From: Epiperipatus broadwayi
Taxonomy: Eukaryota > Onychophora > Udeonychophora > Euonychophora > Peripatidae
NCBI GenBank assembly: GCA_028023455.1
Contig: JAQFVV010012402.1
Location: 10,582,292 to 10,646,291, forward strand
Reading direction: 5' to 3'
DNA: 64,000 nucleotides
The notes below the pieces were generated by a model. That model was given only the letters and a program-made list of their open reading frames with translations, had not been told where the DNA came from and searched no databases. The first letter of the stretch is position 1; every line of letters starts with the position of its first letter. Positions 47,650 to 59,800 of the stretch are shown here, piece after piece. Made by a program: the position numbers and the translations under genes.

Positions 47650-48206
47650 TCCCAAATTATATTCTTTATAAATCAGACTCCCTAAAATCTCACTTCCTTG
47701 TTTTCCTAAGTGCAATCCATCTTTATTGTATCACTTCCTCTTTCCAATAAACCAATCCCAAACATCCATGAACATAACATCATTACTCGCACACAATTTT
47801 TTCAATCTCCCATTTATAGACATGCCCTATCTAACAAATATCTCTTGTCAAATCTTGGTAATAATCCAACCACCCCTACTCTTTTTTTAATCTTAGTCAA
47901 ATTCCTAATCAATTCTATGTACTCATCCATTTTTCTCTCTGATGGTTCTGATAAATTATTAGTCCTTACTACAACATATACATCTCTACTACCTTGCTTT
48001 TTCACATTATCTGTCAGAGCTCTAATTCTAGCTCCAGGCAAACATACTCTTATATACCTGCTTCTATTTTCCCTTGCAATTATATCTCCACATTCTCTAA
48101 TTAGTGAATCTCCTACCAATACTGTCTCATAGTCTACTTTCTCTTCTCCATCCATAACATTTTTTACCACCTTCTGGACCTTCTCTTCTACTTTTTTCCT
48201 TATCAT
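47650..48206 (-). pseudogene. LINE ORF1, GDSL/SGNH esterase-like domain
   Basis: The 130-codon frame has ETVLVGDSLIREC (GDSL block with the nucleophile Ser), LPGARI (block II Gly) and VRTNNL, where block III is normally GTN or GTNN; the Gly is Arg here while the Asn remains. After a frame break, minus-strand translation around 47705-47722 gives KDGLHLGKQGSEILG, matching the D-x2-H of block V. So Ser, Asn, Asp and His of the catalytic set can all be traced. Such esterase domains occur in ORF1 of CR1-type elements. This copy is interrupted and inactive as a gene. Confidence 0.7.
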
Positions 48207-48642
48207 TCCTATTCAATAATTTCTTTATCTGCTCACACTTTGTCTCTAATGATTTTAATATTGCTTGCACATTCTTCACCTCTGCCTCTATCTTACCTAT
48301 TCTTTGGCTAACCATCTCCATTGTACTATTAATTTCTCCACCCATATCTCCTGACCCTCCACTAAAAACATACACTATCCTATTTTCCTTTACTACATTT
48401 TGCTCCCTGTCCCCTGATTCTCTTTTTAGATTATCTACACTTAGAAAGCACTTTCTTACCTCTTTTATTACATTTACATGCTGTCTACATAACCATAAAC
48501 CTGTTACACTTTTCCTAGTCTTATTTAAACATTTCAAGTGATAAACCTCATTACACATGGTACACTCTACCAGAGCATGCCTAGTTTCTCTTTTTATATG
48601 CACTGTGCAATACAAATGCAATCCATATTCTTTATTTCCCAA
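48127..48642 (-). pseudogene. LINE ORF1, PHD-like finger and coiled coil
   Basis: A 171-codon frame. Residues about 25-55 (VECTMCNEVYHLKCLNKTRK then GLWLCRQH) have the C-x2-C ... H-x2-C ... C spacing of the second half of a PHD/treble-clef finger. An earlier LYCTVH may supply more ligands. Residues about 110-150 (MEMVSQRIGKIEAEVKNVQA and on) form a predicted coiled coil, typical of LINE ORF1 trimerisation. The coding sense passes to another frame near 48195, where the esterase part continues, so a small indel has broken ORF1. Role in the living element: RNA binding and particle assembly, by analogy. Confidence 0.7.
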
Positions 48643-48660
48643 GTCACCTATTCTATATTT

Positions 48661-49815
48661 GACTTTATACTACCTCTCCTACTCTTTAAACCACCTTGCA
48701 CGGAAGGATAAAAACTTTACTTTCTTTCAAAACTGATCAATCTATAATCATGGGTTTTCTGACCTTAGGCCTCCAAAACATTATCTTTTTTCTCAAAAAA
48801 TAAAAAATTGCTGTTCTTAAATTTAAAAAAAAATGTTTAGTAGCAAACTTACTAAAAAACAATTAATCTTACAAACAACTTTGTTATAAATATTTTTACT
48901 CTAACACACATTCAACAAAATAACTTTTTAAAAAAAACTTCTATATATAAAATGGCAAACAAAAAACCTTCTAGCAATTAAAAAAAATTTCAATCGTTCA
49001 AATTTCAATTAATTCATTGTCTTGATCACAATTTATACTTTCATACACAATAATCAGTCTTTATATCAATGCTCTCAGATGATTAATTGTATAAGCATGA
49101 AACAAATAAAAAAAATATATAAAATAAATACAATATACTTAGCTTTGCTCTTTGTCTGACAATGTTAAAGCATCATCTATTAAAACTTCATATGAAATAA
49201 AATACTACAGAATACATAATATTCAACTCTTTGGATTATAAACATACAACACTGACGGGATCAGTTTTAAAATAATCACTTCTTCAGCATCAATATTTGA
49301 ATCATATATTATAAGTTGAAGCTTTTTAATCTAAAAAATTATGTAAATTGTTGTACATAAAAGATGCATATTTTAATGATGTATTTAATTAAGTGAATTC
49401 ATTATATTAGATTAGTGGCAAATTTATTCCGGAGAGTGGATTGTTTAGTTAAACTCATAGCTTTTGAAAATTATTTAACCATGCTTAGATTTGTCCTACT
49501 TTCATGGTTAATTATTATTGGTTGAAATTACACTATTGATTTAATACATTCTTATAACATAAGTTAAAGTCAGTTAAGCAATTATAATGTTAACATTCTG
49601 ATTTACTGATTACAATCACAATATCAAAACACCATTGCTGATTCTGTCCTATGCAATTTAATACAGCAATAGAATAACAGACTGGGAATGGAATGACAGT
49701 CAACCTATTACTTTAGGTTCTTGAAAGTCACATGATCTCCAAAGCAACTAGCCATTTGATAATTTATTTACTGTTAAGTTTTACATTTGATATCTTGGGT
49801 ATATTACATATTTAT
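48661..49815. other. LINE 5' flank and AT-rich sequence
   Basis: 48661-48780 may be LINE 5' UTR (slightly GC-richer, no frame). The rest is AT-rich with no gene or shared repeat. Confidence 0.4.
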
Positions 49816-49975
49816 AATCCACATGTGAGATGGATGGATGAAATAAAAAAATGTGCAGGCGTGTTGTGGAGAAGAGAAGCTAAAGATCGGAGAAGATGGA
49901 TTAAACTTGGAGAGACCTTCATCCTGCAGTGGATTGATAATGGTTGATGATGATGATGATTTATTATAATATAAT
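49816..49975 (+). pseudogene. 5'-truncated LINE, RT C-terminus with (TGA)n tail
   Basis: The frame encodes MRWMDEIKKCAGVLWRREAK then DRRRWIKLGETFILQWIDNG and stop. This is the C-terminal signature of a common invertebrate LINE group (RW.DDI+K.AG..W...A.DR..W+.LGEAY.QQW...G*). The stop is followed by TTGATGATGATGATGATTTA, a short tandem repeat like those that end RTE-type LINEs. Extreme 5' truncation is usual for target-primed insertion. It differs from the RT relics at 34.5 and 44.7 kb. Confidence 0.8.
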
Positions 49976-50764
49976 TTGTTAATGTTAAGGTTATGCTTTT
50001 TTAAAAATTCACCTTCAAACTTATTTCTACTTTAATTAAAATTTATCAAAGAAAATCAATCTATTTTGTCATAAATAGTAAAATTGCTTGTTGTTTCACA
50101 CCATATTCAGAATTTGCTGATTAGAAATTCTAATATGTGTCACAGCTTGTTTCTTTATTTTTTGTTTGATAATTTATTTACAATTTATATTTATAATAAG
50201 AAAATGTATTATATCATAATTTGTCAATATTTATAATAATAAGATTTTTCCTCATGACGAGTTTTCATTATCTATTTGCTTATTACAAATATCAAGTCAT
50301 ATGTAAAAATTATCCAAATCTCATTTTAAATACTATTATTAATTTTTTTAAAATAAAATGTTACATTTCATCTAAAGTGATTTGGATATCTAATACTTAC
50401 TGTTTATTGTTAATGTCTTCTATTAGCTGTCTAAAAATCTGGTTGTTTTAAATTAAAATTATGGTATAAATTTAAAAAAAAAATTTTTAATAGCTTGATT
50501 TAATAATAAATATATATATATCAAAGAAGAATTTTTTTAAAATTCAGCTAATTGGATAGTTATGTCAAAATATTTGAAGTATAGCTTTTATTACTGTTTG
50601 TAATTCTCATCAGAAATTCAAATTACAATGTCATCTATTGATAGAATATAATACTAAGTTTATTCCCTTAATATAGAAGCAGCTAATTTATGGATACAAT
50701 AAATAAATGATACAAATTTTATATTGTAATGTTATTTATATAAATAATAATATAATAATACATC
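49976..50764. other. AT-rich sequence, nothing recognised
   Basis: No coding or repeat signal found. Confidence 0.45.
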
Positions 50765-50769
50765 AATAT

Positions 50770-51475
50770 ATATATATTAAGTGTAATAATGCTCAAGGCT
50801 AAATGGGTTTATAAGTAATTATTAAAACAAGTCAACACTTAGACAATCGCAATATCAATAACAATCAACTATCTCAAACTGTTGTCACGGCATAAAAGAT
50901 TACAAATTGATCACAGTGATTGATAAAAGAAGGTTGCCTTGATAGTAGTAATTTGAGATTGTAAATTATATTGGTATTATCTAAGTATTGACTAGTTTTA
51001 ATTGAGCATTATAACACTTATTATTTAAATAATTTTTCCAGTGCAATCTGAAAATTATAATTGCAATTTGTAATGTTATAATTAACTATTTATTAGTCTG
51101 TAGTCAAAACAGGTTAAATTATCTGTTTAAGGAAGTTTATTTAAAGTTCTTAGTATCAATGATTTCAATCTTTATGGTCAAGTTGCAATCTTTTTTTTTC
51201 TTCATATGTCATAGCATTGGCCGGGATGCGAACCCACAACCGTCTGCAACCAATTACTTGCTTGCATGGCAGTTGCGATACCTCTCGGCTAACAACGCAA
51301 GACAAGTTGCAATCTTTGGTGTCTATATAAGTATATTGGACCATAAAGAAAGGTGGAATTCCATTTTATTGTTAAAAGGAGGTTGCCTTGACAACAGTTT
51401 GAGATTATTGATTGTTATTGATATAGGGATTGTCTAAGTGTTAATTGGTTTTAATGATTATATATATATGTAATA
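50770..51475. repeat. MITE family C, copy 1 (inverted ends), split by a SINE
   Basis: Ends are inverse of each other (CACTTAGACAATCGCAATAT ... CAACTATCTCAAACTGTTGT on the left; TTGACAACAGTTTGAGATTA ... GGGATTGTCTAAGTGTTAAT on the right). The outer left end TGCTCAAGGCTAAATGGGTT matches the right end of copy 2 at 56740. Confidence 0.75.
51194..51302 (-). repeat. tRNA-derived SINE with A tail and 15-bp target duplication
   Basis: Read on the minus strand it starts CTTGCGTTGTTAGCCGAGAG (A box TAGCCGAGAGG), has GGGTTCGCATCCC (B box) and ends AATGCTATGACATATGAAG plus an A tail. CAAGTTGCAATCTTT flanks it at 51179-51193 and 51303-51317, a clean LINE-type target duplication. It sits inside MITE family C copy 1. 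It is the best preserved of three copies here. Confidence 0.88.
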
Positions 51476-51509
51476 TCAAAGTTATGAAATTAGAAGTTAA
51501 CCAACTACC

Positions 51510-52030
51510 CTGTAAACTATGGATAAATAATTCTTATACATTAACCAGTGAATAAGAATACAGTGAATCCATTTATTCTTACAGCTTTCAATCTTTATAA
51601 TGGTTCATTCACTTTGCCATCATCTGATTTTAATGCCCCCTTTTGATATTTATTAAATTAAAAAAGCAATATTTTTAAAACAAGGTAAAATTATGAATTT
51701 AAAAAATAATGAAATATCTTAATAGATGGCTCTATAGATGAAATTTTAAAAATATATTATCATAGCACTTTTTTAAAATTTCTCTGACAAAATGCCTGTG
51801 AAATGATGTTATGTATAGTTAATGTGTATAAAATGTAAACATAAGTAAACCAACTCTTCCACAAACCATGTATAAATAAGAATTACACATCAACAAATGA
51901 ATAAGCATAGAGTTAATTCATTTATTTTTAATACTTTCAATCTTTACAAACATTCATTCTCCAACATTGCTGAAATGTCAACTAATAAATCCTTATAAAG
52001 ATCAAAAGCTGTAACAATAGATGAATTCAC
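51510..52030. repeat. AT-rich region with a loosely repeated GTATAAATAAGAATTACACA-like segment
   Basis: AACTATGGATAAATAATTCT ... TTCATTCACTTTGCCATCAT (51515-51620) recurs in diverged form at 51855-51975. Part (AAGTAAACCAACTCTTCCAC) is inverted at 52815-52850, suggesting an outer element that surrounds the palindrome at 52043. Confidence 0.5.
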
Positions 52031-52042
52031 TCTACTTTGATA

Positions 52043-52791
52043 GTATTTATTTTTATAAAGCGCAAACAGTATTGAAATTAAATTGAGAGACTGCAAAACC
52101 TCTCGCGCTTATTACTATAATAGCCAATCAGATCGTAAATACAAGACAGAAAATTTAACAAAAATAGGGGGGGTCTACCCTATTTTTTACTTATCTTTCT
52201 ATATATCCAAGCCAGTCTAAAGTACTTAGATCTGAAAGCATGAATATTAAATATCTTCACACTTAACTCACTGAGTTTAAATTATAAACATACAGCATGA
52301 AATCCTACGATTTACTACGCAGTAGTTTTTTAGATGTTATAACATGCAGTAACATATGCAAATAATATTTACTTTTATAAAGTGAAAACAGTATTGAAAT
52401 TAAATTGAGAGACTGCAAAACCTCTCACGCTCATTACTATAACAGCCAATCCGATCGTAACAGTCTTTCAATTTAATTTCAGTACTGTTGTGCTTTATAA
52501 AAATAAATATTATTTACTTACATTACTGCATGTTATAACATCTAAAAAACTACTGTGTAGTAAATCATAGGATTTCACACTGTATGTTTGTAATTTAAAA
52601 TCAGTTAGTTAAGTGTGAAGATATTTAATATTCACACTTTCAGATCTAAGTACTTTAGACTGGCTTGGATATATAGAAAGACAAGTAAAGAATAGAGAGG
52701 ACCACCCTATTCTTGTTAAATTCTCTGTCTTGTATTTATGATTTGATTGGCTGTTATAGTAATGAGTGCAAGAGGTTTTGCAGTCTCTCAA
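52043..52791. repeat. 0.75-kb palindromic element with 12-bp flanking repeat
   Basis: TCTACTTTGATA lies on both sides (52031-52042 and 52792-52803). Inside, the left half (GAGAGACTGCAAAACCTCTC, CCAAGCCAGTCTAAAGTACT, GATGTTATAACATGCAGTAA) is mirrored in the right half (TTACTGCATGTTATAACATC, AGTACTTTAGACTGGCTTGG, AGAGGTTTTGCAGTCTCTC), centred near 52460. The terminal segment also recurs in the middle at about 52370. No coding sequence. Confidence 0.8.
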
Positions 52792-52869
52792 TCTACTTTG
52801 ATATATGATTGCTATTTATGCATGGTTTGTGAGGAAGTTGGTTTACTTAAGTAAATTTTATATACCTTA

Positions 52870-54065
52870 AACTATGCACCTAAGATATTTACTATATCAA
52901 AGATAATAGAAATAATTACAAGAAAAAATTAGGAATGAATGTAAACACATAAAAATAAATAACTGATATACAACATTTAATAAAAAATAAAAAACTGGTT
53001 ATTGCTGCAGAAGATAAAATAATATACATTTATTAACACAAACTGATTATAAAAATAAAATAGATAATAAAATAAAAATTAAAAAATAAACATTGTTTAA
53101 AAAGTTCCATCTAATATTCATAAAAAAAATTATAAAATTTTAATATCTGAAATAAAAACAATATGCTAAATTATGATTAATATAGAAAATTATGCTCTAA
53201 TTTGTATAGATATATCCTAATGTATTTACAAATATTAGAAGGTAATAAGCATATGGTGACTTCAATTTGAATTTTAGTTTATAAGGAAATGAAATTATTT
53301 TTGATATTAATTAATATTTTAAAACTTTGTAAAAATATTAAAATGATTTTAAAATGTATTATGTCCTTAGTTTGTGTTGAGAAATAAAACAATCTTATGC
53401 CCGAGTTTCTAATTTACATTAATTTCCCCCTCCCCCACACTATATTTATTTGCTTTGATATTTAAAAAAACAATACAATATCATTGAAGTATATGAAGTT
53501 ATATTTTAAATATAAACATAAGCTGTCAAATTAAATTAAAGCGTACTTTCCATTTTTATAAGGATAACATGAAATTTTTTATTACATTGTGTGAATGATT
53601 GAGAATTTTACTGTTCTTTTATTTGACCTGACATTTATGTACAAAATTAACACTAACATATAAATTTATTTAAAAAAATGTATAGTTAACCAGCAGAAAG
53701 CTCGATTGAAAGAGATTATTATTAAAGTAATGTCAATCAAAAATAATGCCAAAGTAAACAAAATCAAACAGGCAGCAACATTGATTAGCATTTGCATAAA
53801 ATAATATAATGACAAAAATTAATTTACAACTTTAATAAGTATATACTTTAAAATTTATGCAAGAATATTAATAAATTAATAAAAAGTTACTTGAAATTTT
53901 GATTAATTCATACTAAAAAAGGCAAAGAAATTATTAGAAAAATAAATGCAACAAAGCTTAGCAGAAATGTATTTGAGGATACACATGTAATAATTAAAAT
54001 ATTACAGAAAATAGAAAAATATAATAGAAAGTCAAATCTTATTAATACAATAATGTTTAATTGAT
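52870..54065. other. AT-rich sequence, nothing recognised
   Basis: About 1.2 kb of A/T-rich DNA with no frame or repeat partner. Confidence 0.5.
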
Positions 54066-54070
54066 AAGTA

Positions 54071-55137
54071 CACTGGGTCTTTTTTATGCGGACTTATTTA
54101 ACACAATTTTGAAGTTACGTGATCCATGTTTCACCGGAAGTCGAACTCCGATAATGTGCTATTACTTAAAATAATAAATTTCGCGCACTTACGTTATATT
54201 GAAAGTAATAGCACATTATTGGAATTCGACTTTTTTCTTAATAATTTCAATATTTTCAGTGCTTTATAATAGTAAGATTTTATGCAATAATGAAATTAAA
54301 ATCATGATTTCCACATTTTATGTATACACACATTAAATTTTACAAGATTATGATGTAAATTTGTTCAAACATTATGCATGTTAATTTTGCATTTTAAATC
54401 ACATTGTTTTTGCTTTTTAAAAAAGAACGTAATCAATTATTAATCATTTAGTGTCCACAAGTTTATTTTTAAAAGGTCAGTAATAGCAGTGGGCACAATT
54501 AAATTTGACAATTAAAAATTAAAATCTGATTTTTAATTGTAATTAACAATTTAAAAATTACTTACGGCCGACTTGAAATTAATGTGATGTGAAATTTGAC
54601 TTTTAAACTGAATTGAAAATTAAAGACAAAAATAAGAATTTAATTTTTAGTTGTTAGTTTCATAAACAATTAATAAAATCATCGTCTCAAAGATTAATTA
54701 CTAATTACGTTGTCACCAGAAAACCATTGTCACAACATGAGTGTGAAGTTGGCGCTAGTTGTTTGCAAACGAACGTGTTTTTCGGCAAATAGCTATAATA
54801 ATTAAAATGTGTATAAAAAAAATGTAAATTACTGTACTGTAAATTATGCATAAAAACACATTATTTTGAATAAAATTAAATATTATAGTTAAAAAAAGTT
54901 TGTCTTGTATCAATTTTTTTCAAATTTGAAATTTTTTATTAGTCATATTTTATTTCCTTATTTTTTTTGCACGAATTTTAAAGTAATTTTACGTTGGTGC
55001 TTTGCTTTTACGTGAATTTTGAAAAATCACAGACCACATTCCCCCTTTTTCAATGTTAGTTATGTCTATTTTTGCGCGATTTTGTTTGCGTGTGTTTTCT
55101 GAGGAACCTATCTATTGCGTAAAACGAGACCCAGGTG
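54071..55137. mobile_element. Tigger/pogo-like MITE, copy 4
   Basis: Starts CACTGGGTCTTTTTTATGCG after TA and ends TGCGTAAAACGAGACCCAGG TG before TA. It shares ACAATTTTGAAGTTACGTGA near the left end and TTTCTGAGGAACCTATCTAT near the right end with the others. It carries an extra small hairpin (54140-54235: AGTCGAACTCCGATAATGTG mirrored by CACATTATTGGAATTCGACT). Confidence 0.8.
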
Positions 55138-55985
55138 TATTCATATTTTAAATATAATGACATATATTGGAAAATTAATAATGAATGAGTCATGAGTTGT
55201 CCTTTAAACATTGTGACACTATTGTTTATAGAATATTTGGGGGGGGGTTGCCTTTGGCATCCAACATTCTAGGGCTCACTCATCTTGCTAACACTCTTTC
55301 AGCAGAGCTTATGGAAAAATATTTCTAACACTTCTTTTCATACAATATAAACAGAGTGTTTTTGAAATTCCAGCAGTATTACATTAAAGTAGGATAAAAT
55401 TAGCAAAGAATGATACCAAATGCATCTGGATAGAACTTAAAATAACTCCAATTCAGCATGTTATATAAAATTGTTACTTATGTTTTTTGTTTTTTTTTGC
55501 AAAACTCCTTAGGGGAGATGTGTACTTCTATGTTCTATTTCTGAAGGCAGATTATTCATTACCAAAAAAAAGAAAAATTGAAAGAATGCAATAATAAAGA
55601 GTATATTATTAATGCTTTCAAATTATTTTTTCCAAAGAAAACAAGTCTATTAGTTAAATTTATATATTTTAACAAACTATAAAATTACTTATAAAATTAA
55701 GTTCTACTTCTCCCATGTTTAATAAGACTATTTTAGGTATTTATAAAATGAAACTTTATCCTTTTTTCTTTAATATATATTTAATTAAGCCAGAGCATGT
55801 TTATTGCTAAATTTAAATAATTATTAATCTTTCTTCAAAATATTGTATTTTTTTATTACAAATGCTTTGTTTCTGTAAGATTTTTTAACAACAGCTTGTT
55901 ATTTTTTCTAAAGGTTACCGATAGAAGAAATTCACATATGGGATTTTTAGAAAATTGTATTGTTTGGTTCTATTTCCATTCCATT
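55138..55985. other. Unassigned AT-rich sequence
   Basis: A G9 run near 55240 and a less AT-rich stretch (CTAGGGCTCACTCATCTTGC) are the only marks. No gene recognised. Confidence 0.4.
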
Positions 55986-56028
55986 TATCATTATATATAT
56001 ATTATTAAAAACAACTCAACATGTAGAC

Positions 56029-56323
56029 CAGGGGTCCCCAACCCTATGCCCATAGGCACCAAGGCACTTGCAGACCATTTTACGTGTGCCGGCCACTATC
56101 CAAACATGATAAAAAATTATTTATCTGATATAAATAAATTTAATTTTTAAAATTTTTTATAAATTATTGTATTATATTGTAATCAAATAAATATTTTTCT
56201 GTACATTATGTGTATTATTAACGATATCTAACTATAAATTTACATTGAAAAAATAAATGGTGCCCTCCACCTGGCCAGTATTATAGAATGTGCTCCTAAG
56301 TGCAAAAAGGTTGGGGACCCCTG
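56029..56323. mobile_element. hAT-type MITE with perfect 8-bp target duplication
   Basis: Starts CAGGGGTCCCCAACC and ends GGTTGGGGACCCCTG, a 15-bp perfect terminal inverted repeat. ATGTAGAC flanks both sides (56021-56028 and 56324-56331). TIR sequence and 8-bp duplication are diagnostic of the hAT superfamily. At 295 bp it has no transposase. It is inserted in MITE family C copy 2. Confidence 0.95.
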
Positions 56324-56331
56324 ATGTAGAC

Positions 56332-56780
56332 AATCCCAAAGTCAATATCAATCAACAATTTCAAACTGTTGTCAAGACAACCTTCTATTAACAATAAAGG
56401 TGGAATCCCACTTATTTTATGGTCCAATATAAATATATAGATACTTAAAATTGTTATTTAACCACAGAGATTGAAATTATTGATACAAAGAAATTTAAAT
56501 AAATCTCCTTAAACAGGTGAATATAATCTATTCTGAATGCATACTAATAAATAGTCAATAATTTTAATTTCTGTGGTCAAGTTTCAATTTTCAGTAACTA
56601 TATAAATATATTGGACTATAAATAAAAGTGGGATTTCACCTTTTTTACCAATAGGAGATTGCCTTGTTAACAATGCAAGATTGTTGCTTGTTATTGATAT
56701 AGGAATTGTCAAAATATTGAGTGGTTTTTACTGATTACTTACAAGCCCATTTACCTTGAGCATTATTACACTTAATATAT
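56332..56780. repeat. MITE family C, copy 2 (interrupted on the left by the hAT MITE)
   Basis: CAATTTCAAACTGTTGTCAA (left) is mirrored by GTTAACAATGCAAGATTGTT (right). The outer right end CCCATTTACCTTGAGCATTA matches the inverse of 50785-50805. The left end is beyond the hAT insert at about 56010-56020. Confidence 0.7.
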
Positions 56781-56821
56781 ATATAGGATTGATATATATA
56801 TATATATTCTAACCTTATCAA

Positions 56822-59800
56822 TGTGACGAAAACGATGTTATCTATCCAAACAAGAACGCACGTACGGGCCATTCCTCTAACCCCTAACATCAGTGAGCGT
56901 CCTCTATTAAAGCGCACTTAAGATACTTCCATATAGGACGGGTAGCCAAACCCTCTATATTACTCATCCAAGATAATGTTTATATTTAATATAGCTCTTC
57001 GTTAGGTTAGTTATATAATTTGGCTACAGAGATATGCAGTTCAGACAGAGATAGAATAAAGAAAATAATTATCATTAATAAAATAGATTTAATAAAACAA
57101 TTTAGAATAAACTAACATTCTCTCTCTATCTAAAACACATTCTCTGAGCTATAAGTACTTGCACTGTTTGACAATGATGATGATGATTTTATTACATTGT
57201 TAATATTACTGACTAAAATACAACATTCAGCAGTTTGCCAATATGATCTCAATATTTTATTATTATGCAATCAGAAGTTTCAATCTCTTTAGCCATACCA
57301 CACTTGTAATATTGATCATACTGAATCAATTCTTTCTTTAAGAGTACTTATAATACTGACACTAATCTCAGGGTTCTCTGTTATATTTAACAAAATGCTC
57401 GGCAGTATTGTGTTGTCCAATAGAACTGACATTCTTGTTGGCTATAGAAAACATTTAACTTATTTAAATTTCAGGTGTCTTCATCCACATATCAACTATC
57501 ATAATATTTAATGAGATGATGACCCTATTCAATACCAATGCATAATTTTGAATAATACTGCCAATTTATAATCCAGAATCTCAGTCGGAATGATGAAGAG
57601 ACAAGGGTGCTTTTGTGTCTTTCCATCACTCATGACAACATAATAATTTAACTAAGATTTAATACTTAGACACTTCACTTACATGTGTATGGAACAATGT
57701 GTAATCAAACCTACTAGTGTTGGGGATAAAGTGATTTTACACATACATAAAATAAAATGTTTTGGTCTGAAGTTTCAATTCCACAAATAATTCTTATTAA
57801 ATTAACAATATAATGAAATATTCTGATCTGCAATAAAATTGTCTATCTAGTGTATTTAATTTGAGATTTCATAAATAATTTTGGACTCAAGAAAGTATTT
57901 CAAGTATTATGCAGATACACTTTTATTTAGCACATAAGAAAAATGACTCAAAACAGCTTTTAATAAGACTATATTTATTATTAAATTTCAACAATATTCC
58001 AATTTATTCTTACAATTTAACAAAAACAATCCCTTAGGATTAACATAATAAACCAAAAATATACACTTTAGTTGATCCCATATGGATAAAACAAAATAAT
58101 AACTAATAGTAATTTGTCTATGCTTTTAGACTTAGATTCGAACTACTTCTTCATCTTCGTTATACATTGACTCAGATTAAATATAACAAATTAAATATTA
58201 TTGTCAATACACTAATTTATCAGTTTAATGTATCTTATATGAACGGCTGCTTAACTTTATTAACTACAATTTGTTTTGAAATAAAAATAATTGGATTCTA
58301 GGCAATGCGTACAAACGATTATTATCACCGTATCTTTAACTAAATGACAGTTTTTATTTAGATAACTTATTATAATTTATGGGTTATTTATCAGAAATTA
58401 CACTTATTATTTTAATGTTTACCTGAATAACAACTGAAGTTGTTATACACACTGTTTCCTCCGTATAAGTTATATTGTGAGTGCTACTTAATAATTAACC
58501 TAAATTAAACTTAGTATTTGAACCCTCCTTTGGCAAATAAAAATTTATAAATCACGCAAATTTAAACTTATTCTCTCCATTGACTTATGTGTGGATTACC
58601 AGCACTATTCCGACGCACAATCCAGATGTTGATCATATATACTAGCACTCTATTTTTACTAAATGGATTGTAAGAAATTTACCTCCAGTATACCCGTTAT
58701 CTTGCCATAACTTTTTAAATAAACACAATATTCTACACCTTCCATGGTGGAATTATCTCTATTTTCTCATGAGGAAAAGGGAATACTACCGTAGATATGA
58801 AGAGTTAACGACTACCTTAAAATAGTTTGATGGGTCCTGGCCTCTTTCTTGGGCATATTAGGAACACACACCAATATAATCCTCTCATGGGATATTAACG
58901 AACGAAATAAACTACATACGGTATAAATGGCTGATCGTCCTGGCTCTGGGAAGCGATCGCTTGGGGTTATAACCATACCCGAATTCTAGATTTATTTATT
59001 CCCCTCATGGAAAATAAAGCTTTTGGGGAGATTATTTTTCATCCCACAAAATAGATACATACAATTATTACTAATGGGAATATTAATCATATACTGATGC
59101 TATTCGGGGCAAGACAAGCAAATACACTAATTACACAAAATTTATATTCCGGGGTATACTTAAATCAACATCTGTAATCAATGGATAATACAAAATAAAC
59201 ATAATAATTTTCACCTTTGCCAAAGAAACATTCAACAAGTAATTGGTTATATAGTATTTTGAACTAAATTAAGTGAATGCGTTAATAAATAAAAATAATT
59301 GGGAATAAATTCCGCAATTAACATAGTATAAATTTGTTTAAACTTTAAATAAATAAGATTCTGTATAGCACTTCTTTTTAATTACTTCTGATAATTTTAA
59401 CTAGATATTTTATCTATTAAGTATCTGAACTTTTCTACTTTTACACATTTAACATATAAATTTACACCCATAATTGCCTATCATAAGTAAACACATTTAT
59501 AAAAATATTTTCCATGTCAAATATAAATTTAACCTAGAATAATTAAAGGAAAACATACCTTTATGATTACAAGGTCATTTAAATACTACTTGAATATACA
59601 TCTTTTAACCTGTTGATAAAAAAAAAATATACATACTTTTTCAAATAAAACATATTACTTAACAAGTGTTCATTATCTTTCTAGAAAAATGTTTTTCCGT
59701 TGGGCAATTTATTTAGATGAAGAATTTGATCCTTTCGTAGTTCATGAAGTAACATTTTTAAAACAAGAAACACATTTTATTATTTCATTTCTATAACAGT

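Larger units (their letters stand above)
44640..48660 (-). mobile_element. Broken CR1/L2-like LINE, nearly full length
   Basis: Reading the minus strand from 48660 downward: a PHD-like finger, coiled coil and GDSL-type esterase (ORF1), then an APE-type endonuclease, a linker and a reverse transcriptase with its C-terminal tail. ORF1 proteins with PHD and esterase domains are known from CR1-type elements. Every module is in place, but frames change repeatedly, so this is a dead copy. The 3' end near 44640 abuts the Tigger-like element. Confidence 0.75.

Noticed and set aside
47710-48132. 140-codon plus-strand frame
   Set aside because: Antisense of the LINE esterase region, whose minus-strand motifs (GDSL, D-x2-H) are convincing.
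51194-51302. Functional tRNA gene
   Set aside because: A and B boxes are good, but there is an A tail, a LINE-type target duplication and no full cloverleaf; it is a SINE. The same reasoning applies at 14.0 and 1.5 kb.
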